Shown here in pieces: positions 17,594 to 25,434 of a DNA stretch of 64,000 nucleotides; within the stretch, counting starts at the first letter, position 1, and the number at the start of each line of letters is the position of its first letter. The position numbers were made by a program, and so were the translations under genes. Origin of the DNA: Methylomonas albis (lineage in GTDB: Bacteria > Pseudomonadota > Gammaproteobacteria > Methylococcales > Methylomonadaceae). The notes below the pieces were generated by a model. The model was not told the origin of the DNA, did not search any database, and worked only from the letters and a program-made list of their open reading frames with translations. The stretch is taken from the NCBI RefSeq assembly GCF_014850955.1, contig NZ_JACXSS010000001.1, positions 4,154,001-4,218,000 of the forward strand, read 5' to 3'.

Positions 17594-18871
17594 TTACAGG
17601 TCCGCAAAATTAATCACCTTCGATTCTCTGGCCCCTGTCAACTCCTGGGCCAGTTCCAAACCAAAGGCCTTACATTCATGTATTTCGTCGTCGGTCGGAA
17701 TCAGCTTCACCCGCAGGCCTTGAATCGGCACCCGCAGCTTCAGGCCGCGCAAGCGGTCTTCCACCAAACGCACGCCCTCTCCGGTCCAACCGTAAGAGCC
17801 AAATACGCCGCCTAGTTTGTTTTTCAGATTGACCACGGTCAGCGAGGACAGCAGATCCCAAATCGGTTTGACGGCGTCGCCGTTGATAGTGGGCGTACCC
17901 AGCACCAACCCGTCGGCCTCTTCGATCAAATCGACAAAAGGCGACACCTCGCCGCCTTCCAAGTCGTATAGCGATACCCGCACATCCTCAACTTGCATGG
18001 CACCTTGATAAATCGCTTCGGCCATGCGCCGGGTGTTGCCGTAGGAACTGATATAAAAGATCAGCAGGGTCTTTTGATTGGGCCTGAGTTCGTTATGCAA
18101 CGCCGGGCTGGATAACTGGCGGTAACGCTGGATGTAATGTTGGGGGCGGTCGCGCAAGATTGGCCCATGAGTCGGCGCGATCAATTTCAAGGGCAAGGGT
18201 TCGATCAACTCCAAGGCCCTTACCACGTATTCCTTGAACGGCCGCATGATGTGGGCGTAGTAGTACTCGAAGGAGAAGCGGAAATCGCCGACTTTGTCGT
18301 TGTACAAACGGTTGTCGCAAAAATGACAACCAAACACGTCGCCGGAAAACAGCATCGCTTCTTCCGGCGCATAAGTGCATTGCGTGTCGGGCCAGTGCAA
18401 ATACGGGGTATGCAAAAACTCCAGACTGCGGTCGCCCAAGGACACTTTGTCGCCGGTTACCACCGGGGTGTAGCTCAACTCGTCCTGCTTCAGCAGGCCT
18501 TTGAGCATGGACTGGGCTTTTTGAGAAATGAATAGTTGCGCTTGCGGTGCCCGTTTCATCAACTCCGGCAAGGCGCCGGTATGATCGGGTTCCAAGTGAT
18601 TGAGGACGATGACCTTGATTTCCGAGTAATCGGCAACGCTTTCCAAGCGAGCGAAAAAGTCGTTGGCAAAGCCTTCCTTGACGGTGTCTATTACCGCCAC
18701 GCCTTCGCTACCGCGAATCACATAAGCGTTGTAACTGGTGCCGTTGGCGGTCTTCAGGATGATGTCGAAGGTACGTAAATTCGGGTCCAACGCGCCAACC
18801 CAATGCACGCGATCGGATAAGGCCACCGCAAGCGGTATGCCTTCTTCGCTCTCCAATTTGACGCTGTTCAT
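17594..18871 (-). CDS. Flavodiiron protein (FprA/NorV type), nif-associated
   Basis: 425 residues, two domains. Residues 1-260 form the metallo-beta-lactamase-like diiron module with all expected residues: His92-x-Glu94-x-Asp96-His97 (HLEPDH), His159 (LHWPD), Asp178 (SGDVFG) and His235 (PTHGP). Residues 266-415 form a flavodoxin module (FYISSYGNTRRMAE, FMN phosphate loop; GVFGSYGWTGE). Such enzymes reduce O2 to water or NO to N2O. Lacking a rubredoxin domain, it needs an external donor, possibly one of the adjoining ferredoxins. ATG overlaps the upstream ArsC-like gene stop (ATGA), so it is in the nifB operon. I infer a role in scavenging oxygen near nitrogenase. Confidence 0.93.
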   Translation of the reverse strand: MNSVKLESEEGIPLAVALSDRVHWVGALDPNLRTFDIILKTANGTSYNAYVIRGSEGVAVIDTVKEGFANDFFARLESVADYSEIKVIVLNHLEPDHTGALPELMKRAPQAQLFISQKAQSMLKGLLKQDELSYTPVVTGDKVSLGDRSLEFLHTPYLHWPDTQCTYAPEEAMLFSGDVFGCHFCDNRLYNDKVGDFRFSFEYYYAHIMRPFKEYVVRALELIEPLPLKLIAPTHGPILRDRPQHYIQRYRQLSSPALHNELRPNQKTLLIFYISSYGNTRRMAEAIYQGAMQVEDVRVSLYDLEGGEVSPFVDLIEEADGLVLGTPTINGDAVKPIWDLLSSLTVVNLKNKLGGVFGSYGWTGEGVRLVEDRLRGLKLRVPIQGLRVKLIPTDDEIHECKAFGLELAQELTGARESKVINFADL

Positions 18872-19302
18872 GGCTTACACGCCTCGGCATGTGACTGCTT
18901 GGGGCACGTTTCCAAATCCTTGTGCGTGACGGATGCCGCTAAGCCTAGCCAGGCATCGACCTGTTGTTGGTCGAACCCGCAGACTCGCTGCTCGGCGACC
19001 TCCATCAAAGGCCGACGAATCAGCAGCGGCTGCGCCACCATCAACGCTATAGCTTCGTCTTCGCTGACGGCATTTGGATCGACCAACCCTTGTTTGACAG
19101 CCGGCGCACTGCGGTTAAACCAATCCGCTACCGGCATGTCGCCGAAAAACGAGCGCAACTTGCCCGGTTCTCTGCCCCACGGCTGCTGCAATAGATCGTA
19201 AACCACCAACAAATGGCCGGCGGCACTCAGCAATTGCTTTTGCCGGGTATTATTCAGGCAGCCCGGCTTTTCATAGAAATGCACGGTGGCCATGGCCGTC
19301 AA
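18868..19302 (-). CDS. ArsC-like nitrogenase-associated protein (NifO-like)
   Basis: 144 residues of the thioredoxin-fold ArsC/Spx group: VHFYEKPGCLNNTRQKQLL at the N terminus has a single Cys (Cys15) where ArsC has its active-site Cys, then DWFNRSAPAVK and LLIRRPLMEV, the conserved arsenate-reductase-like (L)xRP(L) turn. This subgroup is known as nitrogenase-associated protein; in Azotobacter NifO affects molybdenum allocation between FeMo-co synthesis and nitrate reductase. It overlaps the fdxN stop and the fprA start, both by 4 bp, so the three are tightly coupled. ATG 19302 is used; the Met four codons in is an alternative. Confidence 0.85.
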   Translation of the reverse strand: MTAMATVHFYEKPGCLNNTRQKQLLSAAGHLLVVYDLLQQPWGREPGKLRSFFGDMPVADWFNRSAPAVKQGLVDPNAVSEDEAIALMVAQPLLIRRPLMEVAEQRVCGFDQQQVDAWLGLAASVTHKDLETCPKQSHAEACKP

Positions 19303-19583
19303 TGTGCTTGTAGTTCCGCCATCGCCTCTGCCATTTTTTCCGGCGGGATACCGGTCAGCGAGCCGGGCGGGTTAATTGGTACGCCTAGCGCATCGAGAAT
19401 CGCACCTTCGATAGGGCAGATACTGGCGCATTGAGTATCTTTAAAATCGCCTTCGCATTCGGTACATTTTTTCGGATTGATGCGAAAATGTCCGGTTTTT
19501 TCCGACATATAGATGGCTTTGCTGGGGCACAACGGCTCACAGGCATAACAGTTGACGCAGGATTCGATAATTTGTAAAGCCAT
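19299..19583 (-). CDS. fdxN: Ferredoxin FdxN, 2[4Fe-4S]
   Basis: 94 residues with two cluster motifs: Cys9-x2-Cys12-x2-Cys15-x3-Cys19 (CVNCYACEPLCP) and Cys40-x2-Cys43-x8-Cys52-x3-Cys56 (CTECEGDFKDTQCASIC); the 8-residue spacing in the second is the hallmark of nif-linked FdxN. It is the electron donor for NifB chemistry and nitrogenase maturation, located directly after nifB. ATG 19583 opens the conserved MALQI; an upstream in-frame extension runs into the palindrome at 19614-19680 and is not conserved-looking. The stop overlaps the start of the ArsC-like gene by 4 bp. Confidence 0.93.
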   Translation of the reverse strand: MALQIIESCVNCYACEPLCPSKAIYMSEKTGHFRINPKKCTECEGDFKDTQCASICPIEGAILDALGVPINPPGSLTGIPPEKMAEAMAELQAH

Positions 19584-19613
19584 GACGTTACCTTTGTATT
19601 CGATGGTTAAGCT

Positions 19614-19680
19614 GTAGGTCGGTTTACCCCTTAGGCACAAGCGCTATGCTTTCATGCCCGCATGGGTAAACCCGACCTAC
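19614..19680. repeat. Large REP-like hairpin between nifB and fdxN
   Basis: GTAGGTCGGTTTACCCC (19614-19630) and GGGTAAACCCGACCTAC (19664-19680) are near-perfect inverted repeats with a one-base indel, separated by 33 nt. The arms end in the GTAGG/CCTAC pair also seen in other repeats of this window. Sitting inside the operon, it could stabilise nifB mRNA or damp read-through into fdxN. Confidence 0.7.
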
Positions 19681-19685
19681 GTTTT

Positions 19686-21179
19686 TTATGCCGTCGCCCG
19701 TTCTTCGGCTACAGCTTCGTCCAACTTACCGGCCGCCGCCATTTCCTTGTAGACTGCCATCACGGCTTCTTCGATAGGCTCCATGGCATGCTCGCCGTTC
19801 GGTACGATGCCGGCTTTTTCCAGCAGATCCCAAGGCTCGTAACCGATTTTGGAACACAGCACCGCTTCGCAGCCGGCCAAGGACCGAATAGTTTGTTGCA
19901 GTACGCTCTCGCCTTCGCCGCAGGTGTCGTCGCCGCCGCAATACAAATCGGTTTTGCGATGACTCATGAAGCGCACACCCTCCGGCGATGCTTCGTAGAT
20001 CAAAAACTCTTTCGCATGCCCGAAGTGCATATTGATCACCCCTTGACCACTGGTGGCGATGGCCATCAGTACCGGACGGGTATTCAATTTCGGTTCGGCG
20101 GAGTGTTGCGCGGCCTTTTCATCCTTCGCTGCACGCTTGCTGTGCATTTCTTCGCTGATCGCTTCGTGGATGACTTTGCGTTTTTCCATCGCCGCTTGAT
20201 AGTCGATTTCCATGTTCTCGATCTTGTCCATCGTGAACTCGTCGCCACGGTCCTCGCCCAACAAACCAACCGCGTCGGCACGGCATTGACGGCAATGGCG
20301 CATCATGTTCATGTCGCCGGAGCAAGAGTCTTGCAAGTCCATCAACTCATCTTGAGTCGGACCACGTTGGCCCATAACACCGTAGAAAGTGCCATGTTCG
20401 GCTTCGGCGATCAAAGGCATCACGTTATGCAGGAAAGCGCCCTTGGATTTAACAATTTTGCTGACTTCTGCCAAGTGTTTGTCGTTGACACCGGGAATCA
20501 TCACCGAGTTGACTTTGACCAAAATACCTCTGGCCGCCAACATTTCCAGGCCTTTTTGTTGCTGCTCGATCAAAATCTTCGCGCCTTTCACGCCCTTGAT
20601 GCGTTTGTTTTCCCAGAAAATCCAAGGATAAATCTGCGCACCAATTTCCGGATCAACACAGTTGATGGTAATCGTGACGTGGTCTATGTTGTGTTTGGCT
20701 AACTCTTCGACCGATTCCGGCAAGGCCAGACCGTTGGTGGATACGCACAGTTTGATGTCCGGCGCTTCTGCACTCAGGCGGCGGAAGGTTTCGAAAGTCC
20801 TTTCAGGATTGGCCAATGGATCACCAGGGCCGGCGATGCCCAGCACGGTCATTTGCGGAATGTTGGCCGCCACCGCCATGGTTTTTTTCACAGCTTGATC
20901 AGGCGTCAATAACTCAGAGACCACACCAGGGCGTGACTCGTTAGAACAATCGTATTTGCGATTGCAATAGTGGCATTGAATATTACAAGCCGGCGCTACC
21001 GCTACGTGCATGCGGGCAAAGTAATGATGAGCGTCTTCGGAGTAACAAGGGTGGTTTTCCACCTTGGAGCGAATCTCGTCGGACAAATGCCCGAGTTGAT
21101 CATCACTTGTACCGCAAGAATGGGAGGAGCAGCCGCCTTCGCTTGCTGCTGGAGTTTCGTTTATTACTGGCAGTTCCAT
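19686..21179 (-). CDS. nifB: NifB, radical-SAM NifB-co synthase with NifX-like C-terminal domain
   Basis: 497 residues. Cys65-x3-Cys69-x2-Cys72 (CNIQCHYC) is the radical-SAM cluster motif, followed by GIAGPGDPLANP and LCVSTNGLALP characteristic of NifB, and additional Cys ligands (SCSGDMNMMRHCRQCRADAVG). From about residue 370 a NifX/NafY-like domain (VLMAIATSGQGVINMHFGHA) follows, the architecture of proteobacterial NifB. It fuses two [4Fe-4S] clusters with carbide insertion to make NifB-co, the FeMo-co core. ATG 21179 is chosen because AGGTGA lies 5 nt upstream; a GTG three codons earlier overlaps that site. Upstream are a sigma-54 promoter and two NifA sites, so it heads a NifA-controlled operon. 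Confidence 0.97.
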   Translation of the reverse strand: MELPVINETPAASEGGCSSHSCGTSDDQLGHLSDEIRSKVENHPCYSEDAHHYFARMHVAVAPACNIQCHYCNRKYDCSNESRPGVVSELLTPDQAVKKTMAVAANIPQMTVLGIAGPGDPLANPERTFETFRRLSAEAPDIKLCVSTNGLALPESVEELAKHNIDHVTITINCVDPEIGAQIYPWIFWENKRIKGVKGAKILIEQQQKGLEMLAARGILVKVNSVMIPGVNDKHLAEVSKIVKSKGAFLHNVMPLIAEAEHGTFYGVMGQRGPTQDELMDLQDSCSGDMNMMRHCRQCRADAVGLLGEDRGDEFTMDKIENMEIDYQAAMEKRKVIHEAISEEMHSKRAAKDEKAAQHSAEPKLNTRPVLMAIATSGQGVINMHFGHAKEFLIYEASPEGVRFMSHRKTDLYCGGDDTCGEGESVLQQTIRSLAGCEAVLCSKIGYEPWDLLEKAGIVPNGEHAMEPIEEAVMAVYKEMAAAGKLDEAVAEERATA

Positions 21180-21215
21180 ATTCTTCACCTCACTTGATTG
21201 GTTATACAGTGAGAA

Positions 21216-21232
21216 AGCACAGGCTATGCCAG
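21216..21232 (-). promoter_or_regulatory. Sigma-54 (-24/-12) promoter of nifB
   Basis: Read on the minus strand the segment is CTGGCATAGCCTGTGCTT: the invariant GG (21230-21229) and GC (21218-21217) are separated by exactly 10 nt, as sigma-54 requires, and TGGCA matches the -24 consensus. It lies about 37 nt before the nifB start. Confidence 0.85.
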
Positions 21233-21313
21233 TTATGAAATCAATTTAACACTATGATTTTAATATTGTTTTTTAACATTAACCGCTAAACACCCCAAAA
21301 CAAGGCCACCTAA

Positions 21314-21329
21314 TGTTTGTAACGGCACA
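21314..21329. promoter_or_regulatory. NifA upstream activator site 1 (TGT-N10-ACA)
   Basis: TGT at 21314-21316 and ACA at 21327-21329 with exactly 10 bp between, the consensus NifA-binding site, about 85-95 bp upstream of the sigma-54 promoter of nifB, the normal distance for DNA-looping activation. Confidence 0.8.
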
Positions 21330-21345
21330 ATCCCAGCGGGCCTAT

Positions 21346-21361
21346 TGTAAGGATTTGGACA
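21346..21361. promoter_or_regulatory. NifA upstream activator site 2 (TGT-N10-ACA)
   Basis: TGT at 21346-21348 and ACA at 21359-21361 with 10 bp between. It is 32 bp (about three helical turns) from site 1, so two NifA dimers could bind the same face of the DNA. Confidence 0.75.
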
Positions 21362-21417
21362 AAGCCAGCGGCCTTAAAACCACATGATTCCGTTGACTAC
21401 ACAGCCCTCAGAGCCTT

Positions 21418-22530
21418 TCAATACATACGCTTACGAAATAGCCATCCGGCGCAAGTCATGCAGAACAAACCGATAAGCGCCAGCGGCCAGTATTGATCGA
21501 TTAAATCGGCTATCCCCAAGCCTTCCAGAAATACGCCGCGGATAATGATCAAAAAATAGCGTAGCGGATTGACCAGCGTCAGCTGCTGCACCAGTTCCGG
21601 CATGTTCTCGATGGGCGTAGCGTAGCCGGAGAGGATCACGCCCGGCACAATCAGCAAAAAACCGCCCAGCAGACCTTGCTGCTGTGTTACCGACAGGGAA
21701 GAAATCATCAAGCCGGCGCCGATTACCGAAAACACATACAACACGATGCCGATATACAGCGCGGCCAGGCTACCCAGGAGCGGCACATGAAACCAGAATA
21801 CTGCCATGAAGATGCTGAACGAGGCTTCCGCCACGCCGATGATCAGTCCGGGAATGGCTTTGCCGATCAGAATTTCCGCCGGCGTAAACGGCGTGACCAG
21901 CAATTGATCGAAGGTGCCCTGTTCGCGTTCGCGGGCCACCGACAACGCAGCTACCGTCATCGTCACCACTAGCGTCAACAGGCCGACAATGCCGGGCACG
22001 ATGAACCAACGGCTTTCCAGGTTGGGATTAAACCAGGCCCTGACGCGTAATTCGGCGGGCGGCCCGGTTTGGTTGTGCTGGCGCGCCCAGTCGCTGTTGA
22101 ACTGACTGATTACGTTACGGGCGTAACCCAAGGCTATTTGGGCCGTATTGGAATCGCGGCCGTCCAGTAAAATCTGCACCGACGCAGCTTGCTGCCCGCT
22201 AAGCAAATCGCGGCTAAAATTTTGAGCGATATGCAACACCATCAATACCTGTTTGCCATCCAGCGCTGCGGCAATTTGATCCTGGCGCTCGATGCGCAAC
22301 ACTTCCCGAAAAGCCGGCGCGCCATTGAAACGGGCGATCAAATCGCGGGCGGCGCTGCCCCGGTCTTCGTTGTAAATCGCTACCGGCAATTGGTTTAGAT
22401 CGTAGGTGGCGGCATAGCTGAGCACGAATAATTGCACCAACGGCGGCACGATCAATACAAAGCGGCTTTTTTTATCCTTGAGCAGGCTCAGGAATTCCTT
22501 GATCAATAAGGCCTGGATACGCCACCACAT
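21418..22530 (-). CDS. ABC-2 type exporter permease (YbhR-like)
   Basis: 370 residues with an N-terminal membrane segment (about 24-44), a large periplasmic loop (45-180, ending NPNLESRWFIVPG) and a C-terminal bundle of about five membrane helices including the ABC-2 signature GTFDQLLVTPFTPAEILIGK. It is the second permease of a four-gene operon resembling ybhG-ybhF-ybhS-ybhR of E. coli, which exports cationic drugs and heavy-metal or alkali ions. It follows the other permease by 4 bp. The SRWFIVPG and SRNFLVPG segments show that the two permeases are paralogues and presumably form a heterodimer. The natural substrate is unknown. Confidence 0.88.
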   Translation of the reverse strand: MWWRIQALLIKEFLSLLKDKKSRFVLIVPPLVQLFVLSYAATYDLNQLPVAIYNEDRGSAARDLIARFNGAPAFREVLRIERQDQIAAALDGKQVLMVLHIAQNFSRDLLSGQQAASVQILLDGRDSNTAQIALGYARNVISQFNSDWARQHNQTGPPAELRVRAWFNPNLESRWFIVPGIVGLLTLVVTMTVAALSVAREREQGTFDQLLVTPFTPAEILIGKAIPGLIIGVAEASFSIFMAVFWFHVPLLGSLAALYIGIVLYVFSVIGAGLMISSLSVTQQQGLLGGFLLIVPGVILSGYATPIENMPELVQQLTLVNPLRYFLIIIRGVFLEGLGIADLIDQYWPLALIGLFCMTCAGWLFRKRMY

Positions 22531-22534
22531 ATTT

Positions 22535-23656
22535 TTATTCCAAGCGGCGCGGCGCCCGCCATAAGGCCAGCGCCAGAAACGCCAGAGCCATTAGCAACAA
22601 GGCCAAGGCGTTCGGCAATATGACCTCCCAAATATCACCGGCCAGGAATACGGTCTGCAAAATCGCCACGAAATATCGAGCCGCCACCAAGTGGGTGAAC
22701 AACTGCACCGCCCACGGCATGCTATCGATATTGAAGATAAAGCCGGACAAGATGAATGCCGGCAGAAACGTCACCACAATGGCGATCTGTCCGGCGACAA
22801 ATTGATTCTTCGCGGCTATCGAAATCAACAAACCCATGCCCAGCGCCGCCAACAAAAACAAGGTGCCGGCCACTAGCAAGACCCACAAGGATCCGACCAA
22901 CGGCACCTGAAACAAAAACACCGCCATACCTATCGACAGCAACATGCCGCCCATGCCCAGCAAGTAATACGGAATCAATTTGCCGAGCAGCACTTCGCGG
23001 ACGCTGACCGGCGTCGAAATCAGCGCCTCCATGGTGCCGCGCTCCCATTCGCGGGCCATCACCAACGCGGTCAGTAATGCGCCAATCAGGGTCATAATTA
23101 CCGCGATTAGACCCGGCACCAGAAAGTTACGGCTGCGCAGGCCACTGTTGTACCAAACCCGCGCTTCCAACTGTACCGCCCGCATTGGAGTTAAACCTTG
23201 CGATTCCATCCGGGCATTAATCCAGGTCTCCCAAACGCCTTGCACATAAGCACTGGTCAGACGAGCTGTATTGGCGTCGACACCGTTGACGATCACCTGG
23301 ATCTGTGCCGGTTCGCTGCCATTCAGCCGCCGCTCGAAATCGGCCTGCAAGTGAACGATGGCATTGATTTTTCGGGCGAGCAACGCCTGCCGGGCCTCGC
23401 GCATGTCGCGGAAGTAATGGGCTTGAAAATATTCCGAATAATCGAAGCCGGCACTCAAACTGCGCGACTCCGGCGAGACAAACTCAACTACCAGGCCAAT
23501 CGGCACGTGGCGGGCATCCAGCGAGACGCCATAACCGAATAGCAGCAGTAAAAACACCGGCATCGCAAAAGCAATCGCCAGGCTACTGGGGTCGCGTAAC
23601 ACTTGCAAAAACTCCTTACGTATCAAGCCCAACAAGCGTTGACTGGCGGCGTTCAT
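22535..23656 (-). CDS. ABC-2 type exporter permease (YbhS-like)
   Basis: 373 residues, same architecture as its downstream paralogue: one N-terminal helix (about 23-42, PSSLAIAFAMPVFLLLLFGYG), a periplasmic domain, SRNFLVPG at about 177, then five to six helices with WERGTMEALISTPVSVREVLLGK, the cytoplasmic coupling helix of ABC-2 permeases. Its ATG overlaps the stop of the ATPase gene (ATGA), so translation is coupled. Together with the fused ATPase and the HlyD-type adaptor it forms a tripartite export system reaching the periplasm or outer membrane. Confidence 0.88.
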   Translation of the reverse strand: MNAASQRLLGLIRKEFLQVLRDPSSLAIAFAMPVFLLLLFGYGVSLDARHVPIGLVVEFVSPESRSLSAGFDYSEYFQAHYFRDMREARQALLARKINAIVHLQADFERRLNGSEPAQIQVIVNGVDANTARLTSAYVQGVWETWINARMESQGLTPMRAVQLEARVWYNSGLRSRNFLVPGLIAVIMTLIGALLTALVMAREWERGTMEALISTPVSVREVLLGKLIPYYLLGMGGMLLSIGMAVFLFQVPLVGSLWVLLVAGTLFLLAALGMGLLISIAAKNQFVAGQIAIVVTFLPAFILSGFIFNIDSMPWAVQLFTHLVAARYFVAILQTVFLAGDIWEVILPNALALLLMALAFLALALWRAPRRLE

Positions 23657-25434
23657 CCGCTTGACGATCCTGTGAGTTCCAGCAGGCGGATAAAGGCCTC
23701 TTCCATTGTGTCGGCAGGCGATTGACCAACGCCTTGACTGCGGCTTCTGATCTGGGCCGGCGTGCCGGCGGCCAGAATGTCGCCTTCGCGCATGATCAAC
23801 AGTCGATCACAATATTCGGCTTCTTCCATGAAATGCGTGGTGACCAATATTGTTACCCCTTGCGCCGCCAAGCTGTTGATACGAGCCCAAAACTCGCGGC
23901 GCGCCAGCGGATCGATGCCGGAGGTGGGCTCGTCGAGAAACAGAATCTCCGGCTCGTGCATTAACGCGCAAGCCAGCGCCAGCCTTTGTTTATAACCCAA
24001 CGGCAGATCAACGCTGTTGGTGTCGGCGAAATCTTCCAGGCCAAATTGAGTAAAGGCCCAAGCCATGCGCACGCGTCTATGGCTATTGCGCAAGCCATAC
24101 GCATGACTGAAAAACGCCAGATTTTGCTTGACCGATAATTGGCCGTACAACGAGAACCTCTGCGACATATAACCCAATTTTGCTCTGGCCTGCGCTGCCG
24201 CCTTACTCAGGTCCAGGCCAGCCACCCGCACGCGGCCGTTACTGGCCGGCAATAAACCGCACAACATTCTAAAGGTGGTGGTCTTGCCGGCACCGTTCGC
24301 GCCGAGCAAGCCGAAAATCTCGCCGTGCCGCACCTCAAACGACAGTTTTTTAACCGCCTGAAAATTTCCAAACCAGCGATCAACTTGCTCGACTTCAATC
24401 ACCGCCGGCTGTTCACTCGCCAAAAACGGCGAGCCATTGCCGGGTACCGGACCCTTAGTTGCCGCTGGCGACTTTTGGCCCTGCCGAGCCAGCAACAGCA
24501 TGATAAACGCATCTTCCAAGCGCGACGGTACCGGCACAATTTGCATTTGCTCGACATCGTTGAACATAGCCGTCCAGTCCGGCCGGCAAGCGGGCCGGGC
24601 TACCGCGCGTACCGCATCGCCCTGCACCACCGAATCGATTAGGTCCGGACACGCCTGTAAGCGTTGTTGCAGCAAACGTTTACCCAGTACCGGACTGGAC
24701 AGTTTGTAACTGCAGGCGTTGGCCAGACGATGAAATCCGGTGGGTGCGTCTTGATGCAGAATTTGGCCTCTATCCAGCAAGACCACCTGCTGGCAACGCT
24801 CGGCTTCATCCATGTAAGCAGTGCTGAGCAACACCGTTGTGCCGAACTCTTGCACCAGCAAGGCGATAATCTGCCACAGCTCGCGGCGCGACAGCGGATC
24901 GACCCCCACCGACGGCTCGTCCAGCACCAGCAACCTGGGCCGATTCAACAAGGTACAAGCCAGACCCAGTTTTTGTTTCATGCCCCCGGACAGCTGGCCG
25001 GCCAGACGCTGATTGAATTTTTGCAGATTCGTCATGCGCATCAGCTCGAGAAAACGCTGTTGCCTGTCCTGCTGCGAGATGCCGTAAAGATCGGCGTAGA
25101 GATTGAGATTTTCCTGCACGCTCAAGTCTTCATAAAGGCCGAAGCGCTGAGGCATGTAGCCGATCAGACGGTGCAATTGCGCGCCGGCGGCGGCTGTATC
25201 CAAACCAAAACTGGCTACGCTGCCGCTGTCGGGCAACAACAAGCCGGCCGCCAAGCGTAACAAGGTGGTTTTGCCGGCGCCATCCGGACCAACCAAGGCC
25301 GTGACTTGGCCGAGCGACAGGCTCAGGGAAATATCCCGCAAGGCCGATACGACCCGGTCACCGGCGGTAAAGCGTTTGCTTACCGACGTGAAGATCAGCG
25401 GCGTCGGTGCGGCTTCGGCCGCGATGGCAGTCAC
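23653..25434 (-). CDS. Fused double ABC ATPase (YbhF-like)
   Basis: 593 residues with two complete nucleotide-binding domains. Domain 1 (about 12-310) has Walker A GPDGAGKTT, signature LSGGMKQKLGLA and Walker B LLVLDEP; domain 2 (about 335-585) has Walker A GANGAGKTT, a signature-region variant DLPLGYKQRLALA in place of LSGGQ, and Walker B ILFLDEPTSGIDP. The altered second signature (LPLGY) suggests one of the two ATP sites is built unequally, a feature typical of YbhF-type ATPases. It powers the two permeases encoded next. The GTG start overlaps the HlyD-like gene stop by 4 bp. Confidence 0.9.
   Translation of the reverse strand: MTAIAAEAAPTPLIFTSVSKRFTAGDRVVSALRDISLSLSLGQVTALVGPDGAGKTTLLRLAAGLLLPDSGSVASFGLDTAAAGAQLHRLIGYMPQRFGLYEDLSVQENLNLYADLYGISQQDRQQRFLELMRMTNLQKFNQRLAGQLSGGMKQKLGLACTLLNRPRLLVLDEPSVGVDPLSRRELWQIIALLVQEFGTTVLLSTAYMDEAERCQQVVLLDRGQILHQDAPTGFHRLANACSYKLSSPVLGKRLLQQRLQACPDLIDSVVQGDAVRAVARPACRPDWTAMFNDVEQMQIVPVPSRLEDAFIMLLLARQGQKSPAATKGPVPGNGSPFLASEQPAVIEVEQVDRWFGNFQAVKKLSFEVRHGEIFGLLGANGAGKTTTFRMLCGLLPASNGRVRVAGLDLSKAAAQARAKLGYMSQRFSLYGQLSVKQNLAFFSHAYGLRNSHRRVRMAWAFTQFGLEDFADTNSVDLPLGYKQRLALACALMHEPEILFLDEPTSGIDPLARREFWARINSLAAQGVTILVTTHFMEEAEYCDRLLIMREGDILAAGTPAQIRSRSQGVGQSPADTMEEAFIRLLELTGSSSG

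Noticed and set aside
24455-24652. Antisense and alternate-frame ORFs within the ABC, gcvP and hydrolase genes
   Set aside because: These many frames mirror G+C-rich coding sequence, lack ribosome sites and show no domain content.
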